A stretch of 51,404 bases of DNA from Arthrobacter sp. ov407 (lineage in GTDB: Bacteria; Actinomycetota; Actinomycetes; Actinomycetales; Micrococcaceae): positions 1 through 51,404 of the forward strand of contig NZ_FNGD01000021.1 in the NCBI RefSeq assembly GCF_900102895.1. Reading direction: 5' to 3'. Position numbers and translations under genes: made by a program. This document shows positions 1-8,269 of the stretch, one piece after another (the first letter of the stretch is position 1; the number at the start of each line of letters is the position of its first letter). The notes beneath the pieces are model-generated. The model ran no database searches. It saw only the letters and a list, made by a program, of their open reading frames with translations, and was not told the origin of the DNA.

Positions 1-72
<72 letters not shown>

Positions 73-219
73 TAAAACAGACACACCATGCGCCCCCGGG
101 AAAACGGGATGCACACAATGCACAAAATTTGAAACCAGCTGTAAAAACCAGACCACACCACGGGGTGGCGCAACCTGGTCAATTCAACCAATTCAATACA
201 ATAAATTGGTATCAACAAA

Positions 220-243
220 CTTGGCACACTATTGAGTTCTCAA
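220..243 (-). other. conserved rrn leader motif
   Basis: The minus strand carries TTGAGAACTCAATAGTG and its extension between the rrn promoter and the 16S 5' end. Closely similar sequence recurs in actinobacterial rRNA leaders and spacers, where it is linked to antitermination or processing. The function here is inferred from position and resemblance. Confidence 0.5.
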
Positions 244-311
244 ACAACAGACACACCCGGCACCACCACAACCATTCATTCGGTCGCGGATCGCTCCGGA
301 GCAACTTTTCA

Positions 312-340
312 AACTTACCCGGCCGCTTCACCCTAGTCAA
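312..340 (-). promoter_or_regulatory. rRNA operon promoter
   Basis: On the minus strand, -35 TTGACT (335-340) and -10 TAAGTT (312-317) are separated by exactly 17 bp, followed about 235 nt later by the 16S 5' end. This is a near-consensus sigma-A promoter in the expected place. The rest of 75-470 has no convincing gene and reads as AT-richer leader and upstream DNA. Further upstream rrn promoters were not resolved. Confidence 0.75.
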
Positions 341-470
341 ATCGGCGATCCAAACTCAGTCTTGCCATAGGCTTCTGGGTCTTGGTGGCCGATCAACTCC
401 GGGGAGCAGCGCGGAAATAAACTCTACCACCACTTGGCCCGGCTGACAAAGCCGCCTGGAAGACGGTGCA

Positions 471-500
471 GAAAAGCCCGGAATCACGGGGATTCCGGGC
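471..500 (-). terminator. Rho-independent terminator of the mak-glgB operon
   Basis: A perfect 10-bp stem (476-485 with 491-500) and a 5-nt loop are followed on the minus strand by TTTTC. It lies 80 nt after the mak-glgB stop codon and before the rRNA promoter, separating the two transcription units. Confidence 0.85.
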
Positions 501-580
501 CTCTCAGGGGTGCTCCTCGGCGTCGCCCGCCCGGTACCCGGGCGGTGCACCTAACCCCGGTGCGCCTAAATCGGGTGCGC

Positions 581-3500
581 CTAACCCAGCGGCGTGAAGT
601 ACGCCGCCCCGAGCGGAGGCAAGGTCACGACGAGCGTGGCCGGCTGCCCGTCGACGCCGTTCTTCGTCGCAGTCAGGGTGCCGGTGTTCTCCACCCCGGA
701 GCCGCCATAGCTGGAGGCGTCGGTGTTGAGCACTTCCTGCCATTCGCCGGCCGCCGGGACGCCCAGGAGGTAGTCCGTGTGCGGGCCGCCGGAGAAGTTC
801 ACGGCGACGACCAGCGGGTTGCCGTCCGCATCGCGGCGGATGAACGTCAGCACGTTGCGGTCCGAGTCTCCCCCGTTGATCCACTGGAAACCTTCGGGCT
901 GGTTGTCCTGCTGGTACAGGGCCGGCGTGGAACGGTACAGCTCGTTGAGGTCCTTGGTCAGGAGCTGCATGCCGTTGTGTGCCGGGATGTCCGCGAGATA
1001 CCAGTCCAGGCCGTACTGCTCCGACCACTCCGCTTCCTGGCCGAATTCTGTGCCCATGAAGATCAGCTGCTTGCCCGGGTGGGCCCACTGATAGCCCAGG
1101 AATGCGCGCAGGTTTGCGAGCTGCTGCCAACGGTCGCCGGGCATCTTGCGCAGCATGGAGCCCTTGCCGTGCACTACTTCATCGTGGCTGATCGGCAGGA
1201 GGAAGTTTTCCGTAAAGGCATAGACCATCGAGAACGTGATTGTGCCGTGGTGCCACCGGCGGTTGTACGGGTCCTCGGCCATGTACTTGAGCGAGTCATG
1301 CATCCAGCCCATGTTCCACTTGAGGCCGAAGCCAAGGCCGCCGCCGCTTGTCGGTGCCGTGACGCCCGGGAAAGCGGTGGATTCCTCGGCAATCATGACC
1401 GCGCCAGGATGAGTCTTGTAGACCGTGGCGTTGACCTCCTGAAGGAAGGAGATCGCTTCAAGGTTTTCGCGGCCGCCATAGCGATTGGGCTGCCATTGCC
1501 CCTCTTCGCGCGAGTAGTCGAGGTACAGCATGGACGCGACGGCGTCCACGCGCAGCCCGTCGATGTGGAACTCATCGAGCCAGTACAGCGCGTTGGCCAC
1601 CAGGAAGTTGCGCACCTCCGTGCGGCCGAAGTCGAAGATCAGCGTTCCCCAGTCCGGGTGCTCGCCCAGGTTCGGATCGGCGTGCTCATACAGGGGTTCG
1701 CCGTCGAACCGGGCCAGGGCCCACTCGTCCTTGGGGAAGTGTGCCGGGACCCAGTCCAGGAGGACGCCGATGCCGGCCTGGTGCAGTTCGTCGACGAGGT
1801 GGCGGAATTCGTCCGGGTGCCCGAAGCGCGAGGTCGGCGCGAAGTAGGAGGTGACCTGGTAGCCCCAGGAGCCGCCGAAGGGGTGCTCGGCCACAGGCAT
1901 GAACTCCACGTGGGTGAAGCCGAGCCATTTGACGTATTCCACGAGTTCCTTGGCCAGTTCGTGGTAACCCAGCCCCACCCGCCAGGAGCCGAGGTGGACC
2001 TCGTAGACGCTCATGGGCGAGTTGTGCGGATCGCGGCCGGCGCGGGCCTGCATCCACTCGGCATCTTTGAAGACGTAGGAGGGCTCAACTACCCGGGATG
2101 CCGTCAGCGGGGGGACCTCGGTGCCGAAGGCCAGCGGGTCCGCCTTTTCCACCCAGTATCCGTGCCGGGTCCGCAATTCAAACTTGTAGCACGCCCCTGC
2201 TACAACCCCCGGGATGAAGACTTCCCACACACCCGTGGATCCGAGGGAGCGCATGGAGTGTTCGCGGCCGTCCCATCCGTTGAAATCACCCTTGACGCGC
2301 ACTGCCTGGGCGTTCGGGGCCCAGACCGCGAAGGACACGCCGTCGACGTCGCCCAGCGAGGACTTGTAGTGCTGGACATGCGCGCCCAGGACATCCCAGA
2401 GGCGCTCGTGCCGGCCCTCGCCGATCAGGTGCAGGTCCACTTCGCCGACGGTCGGCAGGTAGCGGTAGGGGTCGTCCATGACCTGCGGTTCGTGGTCCTT
2501 GTAGGTCACTTCGAGCCGGTAGTCCGGCACGTGGCCGCGCTCGACCGGTTCCATCACGGCCACCCACACGCCGTCCGCTTCGTGCGCCATGGGCGTCGTG
2601 CCTGCCGACGTCACGACAGAAACCGCTTCCGCCAGGTGCTTGACCGTGCGGATCGTGACGTGGCCGTGGTCATCAAGGTGGGCACCGAGGACCGAGTGGG
2701 GCGCGTGGTGTTCGCCTGTCGCGACCCTCGCCAGGGTTTCACCGTCCACGGGCAGTGGTGCGCCGGGCCGATCGATACGTGCTGAACCTGTCATTTTTAT
2801 ACCTTCCGCTGCGGTTTCGGCGGCGACGCCGGAACCTGTACTGCCGAGGAGACGACGCGATGCATTCACCGGAATGGAGAGCCAGTCCGGCCTGTTCCTT
2901 AGTTCGTAGATGACTTCGTAGAGGGCTTTGTCGAGCCACAATGCCACAAAGAGCGGCGAGTCGCGGTCGATGCTGCCGGGGATTACTTCGGCGTAGCCGG
3001 CCAGGAAGGCCTCAGCGCAGTCGTCCACCCAGGTCCCGGGCACCACGGCGCCGGGATTTTCGCGGACGGCGGCGCCGGCGGCGTAGTCGAAGGACCGCAG
3101 CATGCCCACGACGTCGCGAAGTGGGACGTCGGGGAAGTTGCGTTCGGAGATGGGGCGCAGAGGCTCACCCTCGAAGTCGAGGATGGCCCAGCGCGGTGCC
3201 ATCGCGGCCTCTCCCGGAACCTGCAGGATCTGCCCGAGGTGGAGGTCCCCGTGGATACGCTGGAGCGGCCCGGCGCTAGTGCCAGCGAGTCGGTCGAGGA
3301 GGCCGTTCAGCCCTTCTTCGTACGGCCCAACAGTGTTGGACGCCTGGGCCCAGGACTGGCGGACGCGCTGGGCTACGCCGGGAGCGATGTCCTGCCCCGG
3401 CGCGGATTCTGCGGCTGTGCCCAGTGCCTCGGCGAGCCTCCGGTGCACGGTGGCTGTCGCCGCGCCCAGCGCGTGGGCCTCGGCAGTGAACCCGATCCCC

Positions 3501-4285
3501 CGGCTGGCCGCGTCCACGGCGAGCCGCCAGGCATCGAGTCCGCCGGCGAGGAATTCGTGCGCAACAGCGAGCTCGCCGCGGGCAGGACGGGTGGCCTCGG
3601 ACGGTTCCGCGGCCAGTGCAGCCGCCGGAGCCTCCCACTCGCCGGTTACCCAGCCAAGGGTTGCCGGGACCTCCTCGGTGCGCCCTGCCGTCAGCGCCGC
3701 CCCGATTTCAACCTCGGGGTTCTGGCCTTCCGACAGCACACGGAAGAACTTCACGATGGCCGCCGAGCCGCCGTCGTCGATTATCACCGAACTGTTCGAT
3801 TGCTCGCCGGCGAGCACTTTGACCTTGCCCGTTGCGAACGGCAGGCGGTAGCCGGAGTCCACCAGGTGGCCGGTGGCGTTCCCCGACGGCGCACTCCCTC
3901 CGTGGCGCATGAGCTCGAGCCAGGCGGCGACGAAGGAGGCGTCGTGGACGCCGTCGTAGACCCACTGGTGGGCGGCATCGGCGCGCGTGCCGGGAAGTTC
4001 GCCGATCAGCGCGCGCTCTGCCCCCGGCAGGGGTTCTGGCCGAAAACTAAGGGGCACCTGGACGATGTCGGTCCGGCTGCCACCGGGGCTGGGATAGGAC
4101 ACCGCAACTAACAACACCTCGAATGCTGCCGCGCCGGGGGCACCCTCGCCCGTGGCTGTCCCCAGGCGCAGGCCGCCCGCCGGCTCGAAGGTGAACTCGG
4201 CAGTCTTGACGGGGAACCAGCGCTGGCGCGGCAGCCAGGCGCCAAGCAGTCCGCTCAAGGCCGGGGCAAGGATCGGTCGAGTCAT
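581..4285 (-). CDS. glgB: Fused maltokinase - glycogen branching enzyme
   Basis: This 1234-aa protein joins two enzymes. Residues 1-490 resemble maltokinase (Mak/Pep2): an N-terminal cap with LPRQRWFP, then an aminoglycoside-phosphotransferase-like fold with HGDLHLGQ (345-352) and DFEGEP (370-375). Residues from about 498 are a complete GH13 branching enzyme with an N-terminal CBM48-like module, DWVPAHF (844-850), nucleophile Asp914 in GLRVDAV, acid/base Glu967 in AEEST and Asp1035 in SHDEVVHG. Maltokinase makes maltose-1-phosphate from maltose and ATP; GlgB adds alpha-1,6 branches. The ATG is one base after the treS stop, so translation is probably coupled. Known mycobacterial fusions join Mak to TreS; here Mak is fused to GlgB and TreS is separate. 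No stop or frameshift lies at the junction. Both activities are predicted from motifs. Confidence 0.95.
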   Translation of the reverse strand: MTRPILAPALSGLLGAWLPRQRWFPVKTAEFTFEPAGGLRLGTATGEGAPGAAAFEVLLVAVSYPSPGGSRTDIVQVPLSFRPEPLPGAERALIGELPGTRADAAHQWVYDGVHDASFVAAWLELMRHGGSAPSGNATGHLVDSGYRLPFATGKVKVLAGEQSNSSVIIDDGGSAAIVKFFRVLSEGQNPEVEIGAALTAGRTEEVPATLGWVTGEWEAPAAALAAEPSEATRPARGELAVAHEFLAGGLDAWRLAVDAASRGIGFTAEAHALGAATATVHRRLAEALGTAAESAPGQDIAPGVAQRVRQSWAQASNTVGPYEEGLNGLLDRLAGTSAGPLQRIHGDLHLGQILQVPGEAAMAPRWAILDFEGEPLRPISERNFPDVPLRDVVGMLRSFDYAAGAAVRENPGAVVPGTWVDDCAEAFLAGYAEVIPGSIDRDSPLFVALWLDKALYEVIYELRNRPDWLSIPVNASRRLLGSTGSGVAAETAAEGIKMTGSARIDRPGAPLPVDGETLARVATGEHHAPHSVLGAHLDDHGHVTIRTVKHLAEAVSVVTSAGTTPMAHEADGVWVAVMEPVERGHVPDYRLEVTYKDHEPQVMDDPYRYLPTVGEVDLHLIGEGRHERLWDVLGAHVQHYKSSLGDVDGVSFAVWAPNAQAVRVKGDFNGWDGREHSMRSLGSTGVWEVFIPGVVAGACYKFELRTRHGYWVEKADPLAFGTEVPPLTASRVVEPSYVFKDAEWMQARAGRDPHNSPMSVYEVHLGSWRVGLGYHELAKELVEYVKWLGFTHVEFMPVAEHPFGGSWGYQVTSYFAPTSRFGHPDEFRHLVDELHQAGIGVLLDWVPAHFPKDEWALARFDGEPLYEHADPNLGEHPDWGTLIFDFGRTEVRNFLVANALYWLDEFHIDGLRVDAVASMLYLDYSREEGQWQPNRYGGRENLEAISFLQEVNATVYKTHPGAVMIAEESTAFPGVTAPTSGGGLGFGLKWNMGWMHDSLKYMAEDPYNRRWHHGTITFSMVYAFTENFLLPISHDEVVHGKGSMLRKMPGDRWQQLANLRAFLGYQWAHPGKQLIFMGTEFGQEAEWSEQYGLDWYLADIPAHNGMQLLTKDLNELYRSTPALYQQDNQPEGFQWINGGDSDRNVLTFIRRDADGNPLVVAVNFSGGPHTDYLLGVPAAGEWQEVLNTDASSYGGSGVENTGTLTATKNGVDGQPATLVVTLPPLGAAYFTPLG

Positions 4286-4286
4286 C

Positions 4287-6089
4287 TCAACCCTCGATGG
4301 ACAGGATGGGCATCGCCTGCGTGAACGGGGATGCCGGGTTGGAGGCGGCGGAACGGATCCGCAACCAGAAGAAATCGTGACTGCCCAGGGTCAGCGTCAG
4401 CGCTCCGTCCTCGCCGATGGCCGGGAACGCCTGGCCACCGAAGACGTCCCGGAGGCCCCTGCCGGCGTAGCTAGGCACGCGCAGCGTGGTCGCCACTGGG
4501 TGCTGGGAGAGGTTGAAGGCACACAGGATGGTCTCGGCGTCCGCGCCGGCAGCGTTGCCTTCCGGGAGTTCACGCAGGTACGCGAGGACGACGTCGTGGT
4601 CGGCCTCAACGTGCTTGAATCCGCCCAGCCCGAAGGCGGGGTGGTTCTTGCGGACGCTCAGGATCTGCCGGGTCCAGCGCAGTAGTGACCCGGAATGGGC
4701 GGCCTCGGCCTCCACGTTCGACATGCTGTAGTTGTAGACCAGCGACTGGATCACTGGCAGGTACAGCTTGCCGGGGTCGGCATGGGAGAACCCGGCGTTG
4801 CGGTCCGGGTTCCATTGCATCGGGGTGCGGACGGCGTCGCGGTCCTCGAGCCAGATGTTGTCCCCCATGCCGATCTCGTCCCCGTAGTAGAGGAACGGGC
4901 TGCCCGGCAGGGACAGCAGCAGGGCGTTGATGAGCTCGATCTCGGAGCGGGAGTTGTCCAGCAGCGGGGCCAGCCGGCGTCGGATGCCGATGTTGGCGCG
5001 CATGCGCGGATCCGGTGCGTACCAGCCGAGCATTGCGGCGCGCTCGTCGGAGGTGACCATTTCCAGCGTCAGTTCGTCGTGGTTGCGCAGGAACGTGCCC
5101 CACTGGGCGCCTTCGGGGATGTCCGGAGTGTCCTTCATCGTCTCGATGATGGGGGCCGCCTTCTGGTCACGCAGCGCGTAGTAGAGGCGCGGCATGATCG
5201 GGAAGTGGAACGCCATGTGGCACTCCGGTTCCTCTTCGGTGCCGAAGTACTCCACCACCTCGGCGGGCGGCTGGTTGGCCTCGGCAATGATTACGCGGCC
5301 CGGGTAGCTTTCATCGACCATCCGGCGCAACTGGCGCAGGAATTCGTGGGTCTGGGGCAGGTTCTCGCAGTTGGTGCCCTCCTCCTCGAACAGGTACGGA
5401 ATGGCGTCGGCCCGGAAGCCGTCGATGCCCTGGTCCAGCCAGAACCGCACGACGTCGAAGAGCGCGTCAATGACTTTGGGGTTCTCGAAGTTGAGGTCTG
5501 GCTGGTGGCTGAAGAACCGGTGCCAGAAGAACTGCCGGCGGATGGGGTCGAAGGTCCAGTTGGATTCTTCCGTGTCCACGAAGATGATGCGGGCGTCTTG
5601 GTACTTCTCGTCAGTATCGCTCCAGACGTAGAAGTCGCCGAAGGGACCGTCTGGGTCCTTGCGCGATTCCTGGAACCACGGGTGCTGGTCTGAGGTGTGG
5701 TTCAGCGGAAGGTCGATGATCACCCGGACGCCCCGGGCGTGCGCCTCCGCCACGAGCCGTTTGAAGTCGCTGATGGTGCCGAACTCGTCCAGCACGGAGT
5801 TGTAGTCCGAGATGTCGTAGCCGCCGTCGCGCAGCGGTGACTGGAAGAACGGCGGGAGCCAGAGGCAGTCCACCCCCAGCCACTGCAGGTAGTCCAGTTT
5901 GTCGATCAGGCCGTGGAAATCGCCCGAGCCGTCCCCGTTGCCGTCGGCGAAGCCCCTGACGAGCACCTCATAGAAGACCGCCTTGCGGTACCAGAGGGGA
6001 TCGTGTTGGAGCCCTGGAGCGTTCAGTTCAAAGCTCCCCCTCGGGCTGAAGTGCTGGCTGGGGTTCTGCGGGCTGAAACTCACTGGCAC
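4287..6089 (-). CDS. treS: Trehalose synthase (maltose alpha-D-glucosyltransferase)
   Basis: This 600-aa GH13 enzyme interconverts trehalose and maltose in the cytoplasm. It opens with the TreS-type WYRKAVFYEVLVRGF and GDFHGLIDKLDYLQWLGVD segments. The catalytic residues are Asp228 in GFRADAI, Glu270 in IIAEANQ and Asp338 in RNHDEL. Length is normal for TreS without a fused maltokinase domain. The start is GTG, sharing one base with the TAG stop of glgE, and the stop lies 1 nt before the mak-glgB ATG. It sits between glgE and the maltokinase fusion, so its maltose product would feed maltose-1-phosphate synthesis. Confidence 0.96.
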   Translation of the reverse strand: MPVSFSPQNPSQHFSPRGSFELNAPGLQHDPLWYRKAVFYEVLVRGFADGNGDGSGDFHGLIDKLDYLQWLGVDCLWLPPFFQSPLRDGGYDISDYNSVLDEFGTISDFKRLVAEAHARGVRVIIDLPLNHTSDQHPWFQESRKDPDGPFGDFYVWSDTDEKYQDARIIFVDTEESNWTFDPIRRQFFWHRFFSHQPDLNFENPKVIDALFDVVRFWLDQGIDGFRADAIPYLFEEEGTNCENLPQTHEFLRQLRRMVDESYPGRVIIAEANQPPAEVVEYFGTEEEPECHMAFHFPIMPRLYYALRDQKAAPIIETMKDTPDIPEGAQWGTFLRNHDELTLEMVTSDERAAMLGWYAPDPRMRANIGIRRRLAPLLDNSRSEIELINALLLSLPGSPFLYYGDEIGMGDNIWLEDRDAVRTPMQWNPDRNAGFSHADPGKLYLPVIQSLVYNYSMSNVEAEAAHSGSLLRWTRQILSVRKNHPAFGLGGFKHVEADHDVVLAYLRELPEGNAAGADAETILCAFNLSQHPVATTLRVPSYAGRGLRDVFGGQAFPAIGEDGALTLTLGSHDFFWLRIRSAASNPASPFTQAMPILSIEG

Positions 6090-8161
6090 TACCTCCGGAT
6101 GCTAAGAATGTGAACGGGCTCGACGTGCGGGTCCAGACGGACGTAGTTGTACTCCCCCCATTCCCAACTCTCGCCGGTCAGCAGGTCATCAACCATGAAA
6201 CGGCCGTTGTGCGTGAAGTTCTCCGGGTCCAGTTCCAGCGCCGGCAGGTCCAGGGTTACGGTGCTCTCCCGGGTGCCGTGCGGGTCCACGTTGACGACGA
6301 CGATCAGGGTGTCCTTGGTCCCGTCCGGGAGGGTCTTGTGCTTGGAGTACACCACGGTTGAGGTGTCCGAGCTCTGATGCACCGTCAGGTTCTGCAGATC
6401 CCCCAAGGCCGGGTGTGCGCGGCGGATCGCGTTGAGCCGGGTCAGGTACGGGGCCAGGGTGCGCCCGGATTCGGCCGCCGCGTCCCAGTCGCGGGCCTTG
6501 TACTCAAACTTCTCGTTGTCGATGTACTCCTCGGCGCCGGGACGGGCCACGTGTTCGTAAAGCTCAAAGCCGGCGTACACGCCCCAGATGGGGCTGGCCG
6601 TCGCGGCCAGGGCGGCACGGATCTTGAAGGCCGCCGGGCCGCCGAACTGCAGGTATTCGGTGAGGATGTCCGGGGTGTTGACGAAGAAGTTCGGCCGGAA
6701 GTAGGCCGGCGATTCGTGGCTGACCTCCTGGAAGTACTCCTCAAGTTCTTCCTTGGTGTTCCGCCAGGTGAAGTACGTATAGGACTGCTGGAAGCCGGCC
6801 CGGCCAAGGGCGTGCATCATGGCCGGGCGGGTGAATGCCTCGGCCAGGAAGACGACGTCGGGGTGCTTCTTATTGACCTTGCCGATGAGCCATTCCCAGA
6901 ACCACACGGGTTTGGTGTGGGGATTATCCACACGGAAGACCTTGACGCCGTGGCTGACCCAGAGCATCACGATCCGGAGAATTTCGTTGGACAGCCCGGC
7001 GGGGTCGTTGTCGAAATTCAGCGGGAAAATGTCCTGGTATTTCTTCGGCGGATTCTCCGCGTAGGCAATAGTGCCATCGACGCGCGTGGTGAACCATTCC
7101 GGATTGCTTTGCACCCACGGGTGGTCCGGCGCGGCCTGCAGGGCCAGGTCCAAGGCCACTTCCAGTCCCAGTTCGCCGGCCCGCGCCACGAAGGCGTCGA
7201 AGTCCTCGAAGGTGCCCAGGTCCGGGTGGATGGCGTCGTGGCCGCCCTCCTGGGACCCGATGGCCCACGGCGAGCCGGGATCGTGCGGCCCGGCGATCAG
7301 GGTGTTGTTCGGACCCTTGCGGTGCTGGACACCGATCGGGTGGATCGGCGGCATATAGATGATGTCAAAACCCATGGCGGCGACGGCGTCGAGGCGCTGT
7401 GCGGCGGTGCGGAAGTTACCGGAGGTCCATTCCCCCGTCTCGTGGTTGCGCACGGCACCCTCGGAGCGCGGAAAGAATTCGTACCAGGCGCCGGCCCCGG
7501 CCAGCGTCCGCTCCACCAGCAGCGGGTAGGGCTCGGAAACTGTCACAAATTCACGGATGGGCTGGCGTTCGACGACGGCAGCGACGTCGGCGCCGAAGCC
7601 CGCGGCGAGGCGCTCCTCGGGGGTCCGGGAAGTATCGGAGAGCACGACAACGGCCATCCGCAGCGTTCTGCGGTCACCGGAGGGGCGCGAGGCGTCCTCT
7701 GAGGCCTCCGCCAGCAGTGCGGCACCTTCGGCCAGCATGAGTTCGACGTCGATGCCGGCCTCCACCTTGACCTCGGCGTTGTGGTGCCAGGTGCCGTAGC
7801 GGTCGTGCCAGGTCTCGATGACGAAGGACCAGTTGCCGGTGGCGGGCGGGGTCAGGAGGCCTTCCCAGCGGTCCGTGCCCATCCCACGCGGTCCGCGCGG
7901 CGGGGCGAGACGGACCCGCTGCCGCTCTTTGCCGCGGGGGTCGAGCAGGACGGCGCTGACGCCGAGCTGATCGTGTCCCTCCCGGAACGCGGTGGCTCCC
8001 ACGACAATGGTTTGGCCCTCGACGGCTTTGGCAGGGAACTTTCCGCCGTCCACCGAAGGCTGCACGGCGGTGATCGGAAAGCGGCCAAATCGAAGGCCAT
8101 CCGTGATCAGGGCCTTGGGCTTTTGCTTGGACACGGCGCTGGTTCGCGAGTTATTCGTCAC
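6089..8161 (-). CDS. glgE: Maltosyltransferase GlgE (alpha-1,4-glucan:maltose-1-phosphate)
   Basis: This 690-aa GH13_3 enzyme transfers maltosyl units from maltose-1-phosphate to alpha-glucan ends. Diagnostic segments are GRFPITAVQPSVDGG near residues 26-40, MPPIHPIG (270-277), the nucleophile Asp412 in VFRVDNPHTKPVWFWEWL and the acid/base Glu441 in VVFLAEAFTRP. It is the first gene of the minus-strand glgE-treS-mak/glgB operon and is divergent from glgP across about 108 nt. The GTG at 8161 has only a weak GAGG upstream, so a few residues of N-terminal uncertainty remain. Confidence 0.96.
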   Translation of the reverse strand: MTNNSRTSAVSKQKPKALITDGLRFGRFPITAVQPSVDGGKFPAKAVEGQTIVVGATAFREGHDQLGVSAVLLDPRGKERQRVRLAPPRGPRGMGTDRWEGLLTPPATGNWSFVIETWHDRYGTWHHNAEVKVEAGIDVELMLAEGAALLAEASEDASRPSGDRRTLRMAVVVLSDTSRTPEERLAAGFGADVAAVVERQPIREFVTVSEPYPLLVERTLAGAGAWYEFFPRSEGAVRNHETGEWTSGNFRTAAQRLDAVAAMGFDIIYMPPIHPIGVQHRKGPNNTLIAGPHDPGSPWAIGSQEGGHDAIHPDLGTFEDFDAFVARAGELGLEVALDLALQAAPDHPWVQSNPEWFTTRVDGTIAYAENPPKKYQDIFPLNFDNDPAGLSNEILRIVMLWVSHGVKVFRVDNPHTKPVWFWEWLIGKVNKKHPDVVFLAEAFTRPAMMHALGRAGFQQSYTYFTWRNTKEELEEYFQEVSHESPAYFRPNFFVNTPDILTEYLQFGGPAAFKIRAALAATASPIWGVYAGFELYEHVARPGAEEYIDNEKFEYKARDWDAAAESGRTLAPYLTRLNAIRRAHPALGDLQNLTVHQSSDTSTVVYSKHKTLPDGTKDTLIVVVNVDPHGTRESTVTLDLPALELDPENFTHNGRFMVDDLLTGESWEWGEYNYVRLDPHVEPVHILSIRR

Positions 8162-8183
8162 AGCCTCGACGTTATCTACAAAA

Positions 8184-8235
8184 CGGCCAGAATGCTAAGG
8201 CCACGAACGTTTTGGGGTGTTTCCGGTTCTGGCCG
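8184..8235. promoter_or_regulatory. Divergent glgE/glgP control region with inverted repeat
   Basis: The gap between glgE and glgP contains an 8-bp inverted repeat, CGGCCAGA (8184-8191) and TCTGGCCG (8228-8235), about 36 nt apart. The arms could be half-sites for one regulator acting on both genes. No convincing -35/-10 pair was resolved on either strand. Confidence 0.3.
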
Positions 8236-8269
8236 GACCGATATCCGTCATTTACAGGAAAGAATCTGA

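Noticed and set aside
434..2785. 783-codon plus-strand open frame
   Set aside because: Antisense to mak-glgB, with Val/Arg/His/Gln-rich composition typical of the reverse of a GC-rich gene; no homology pattern.
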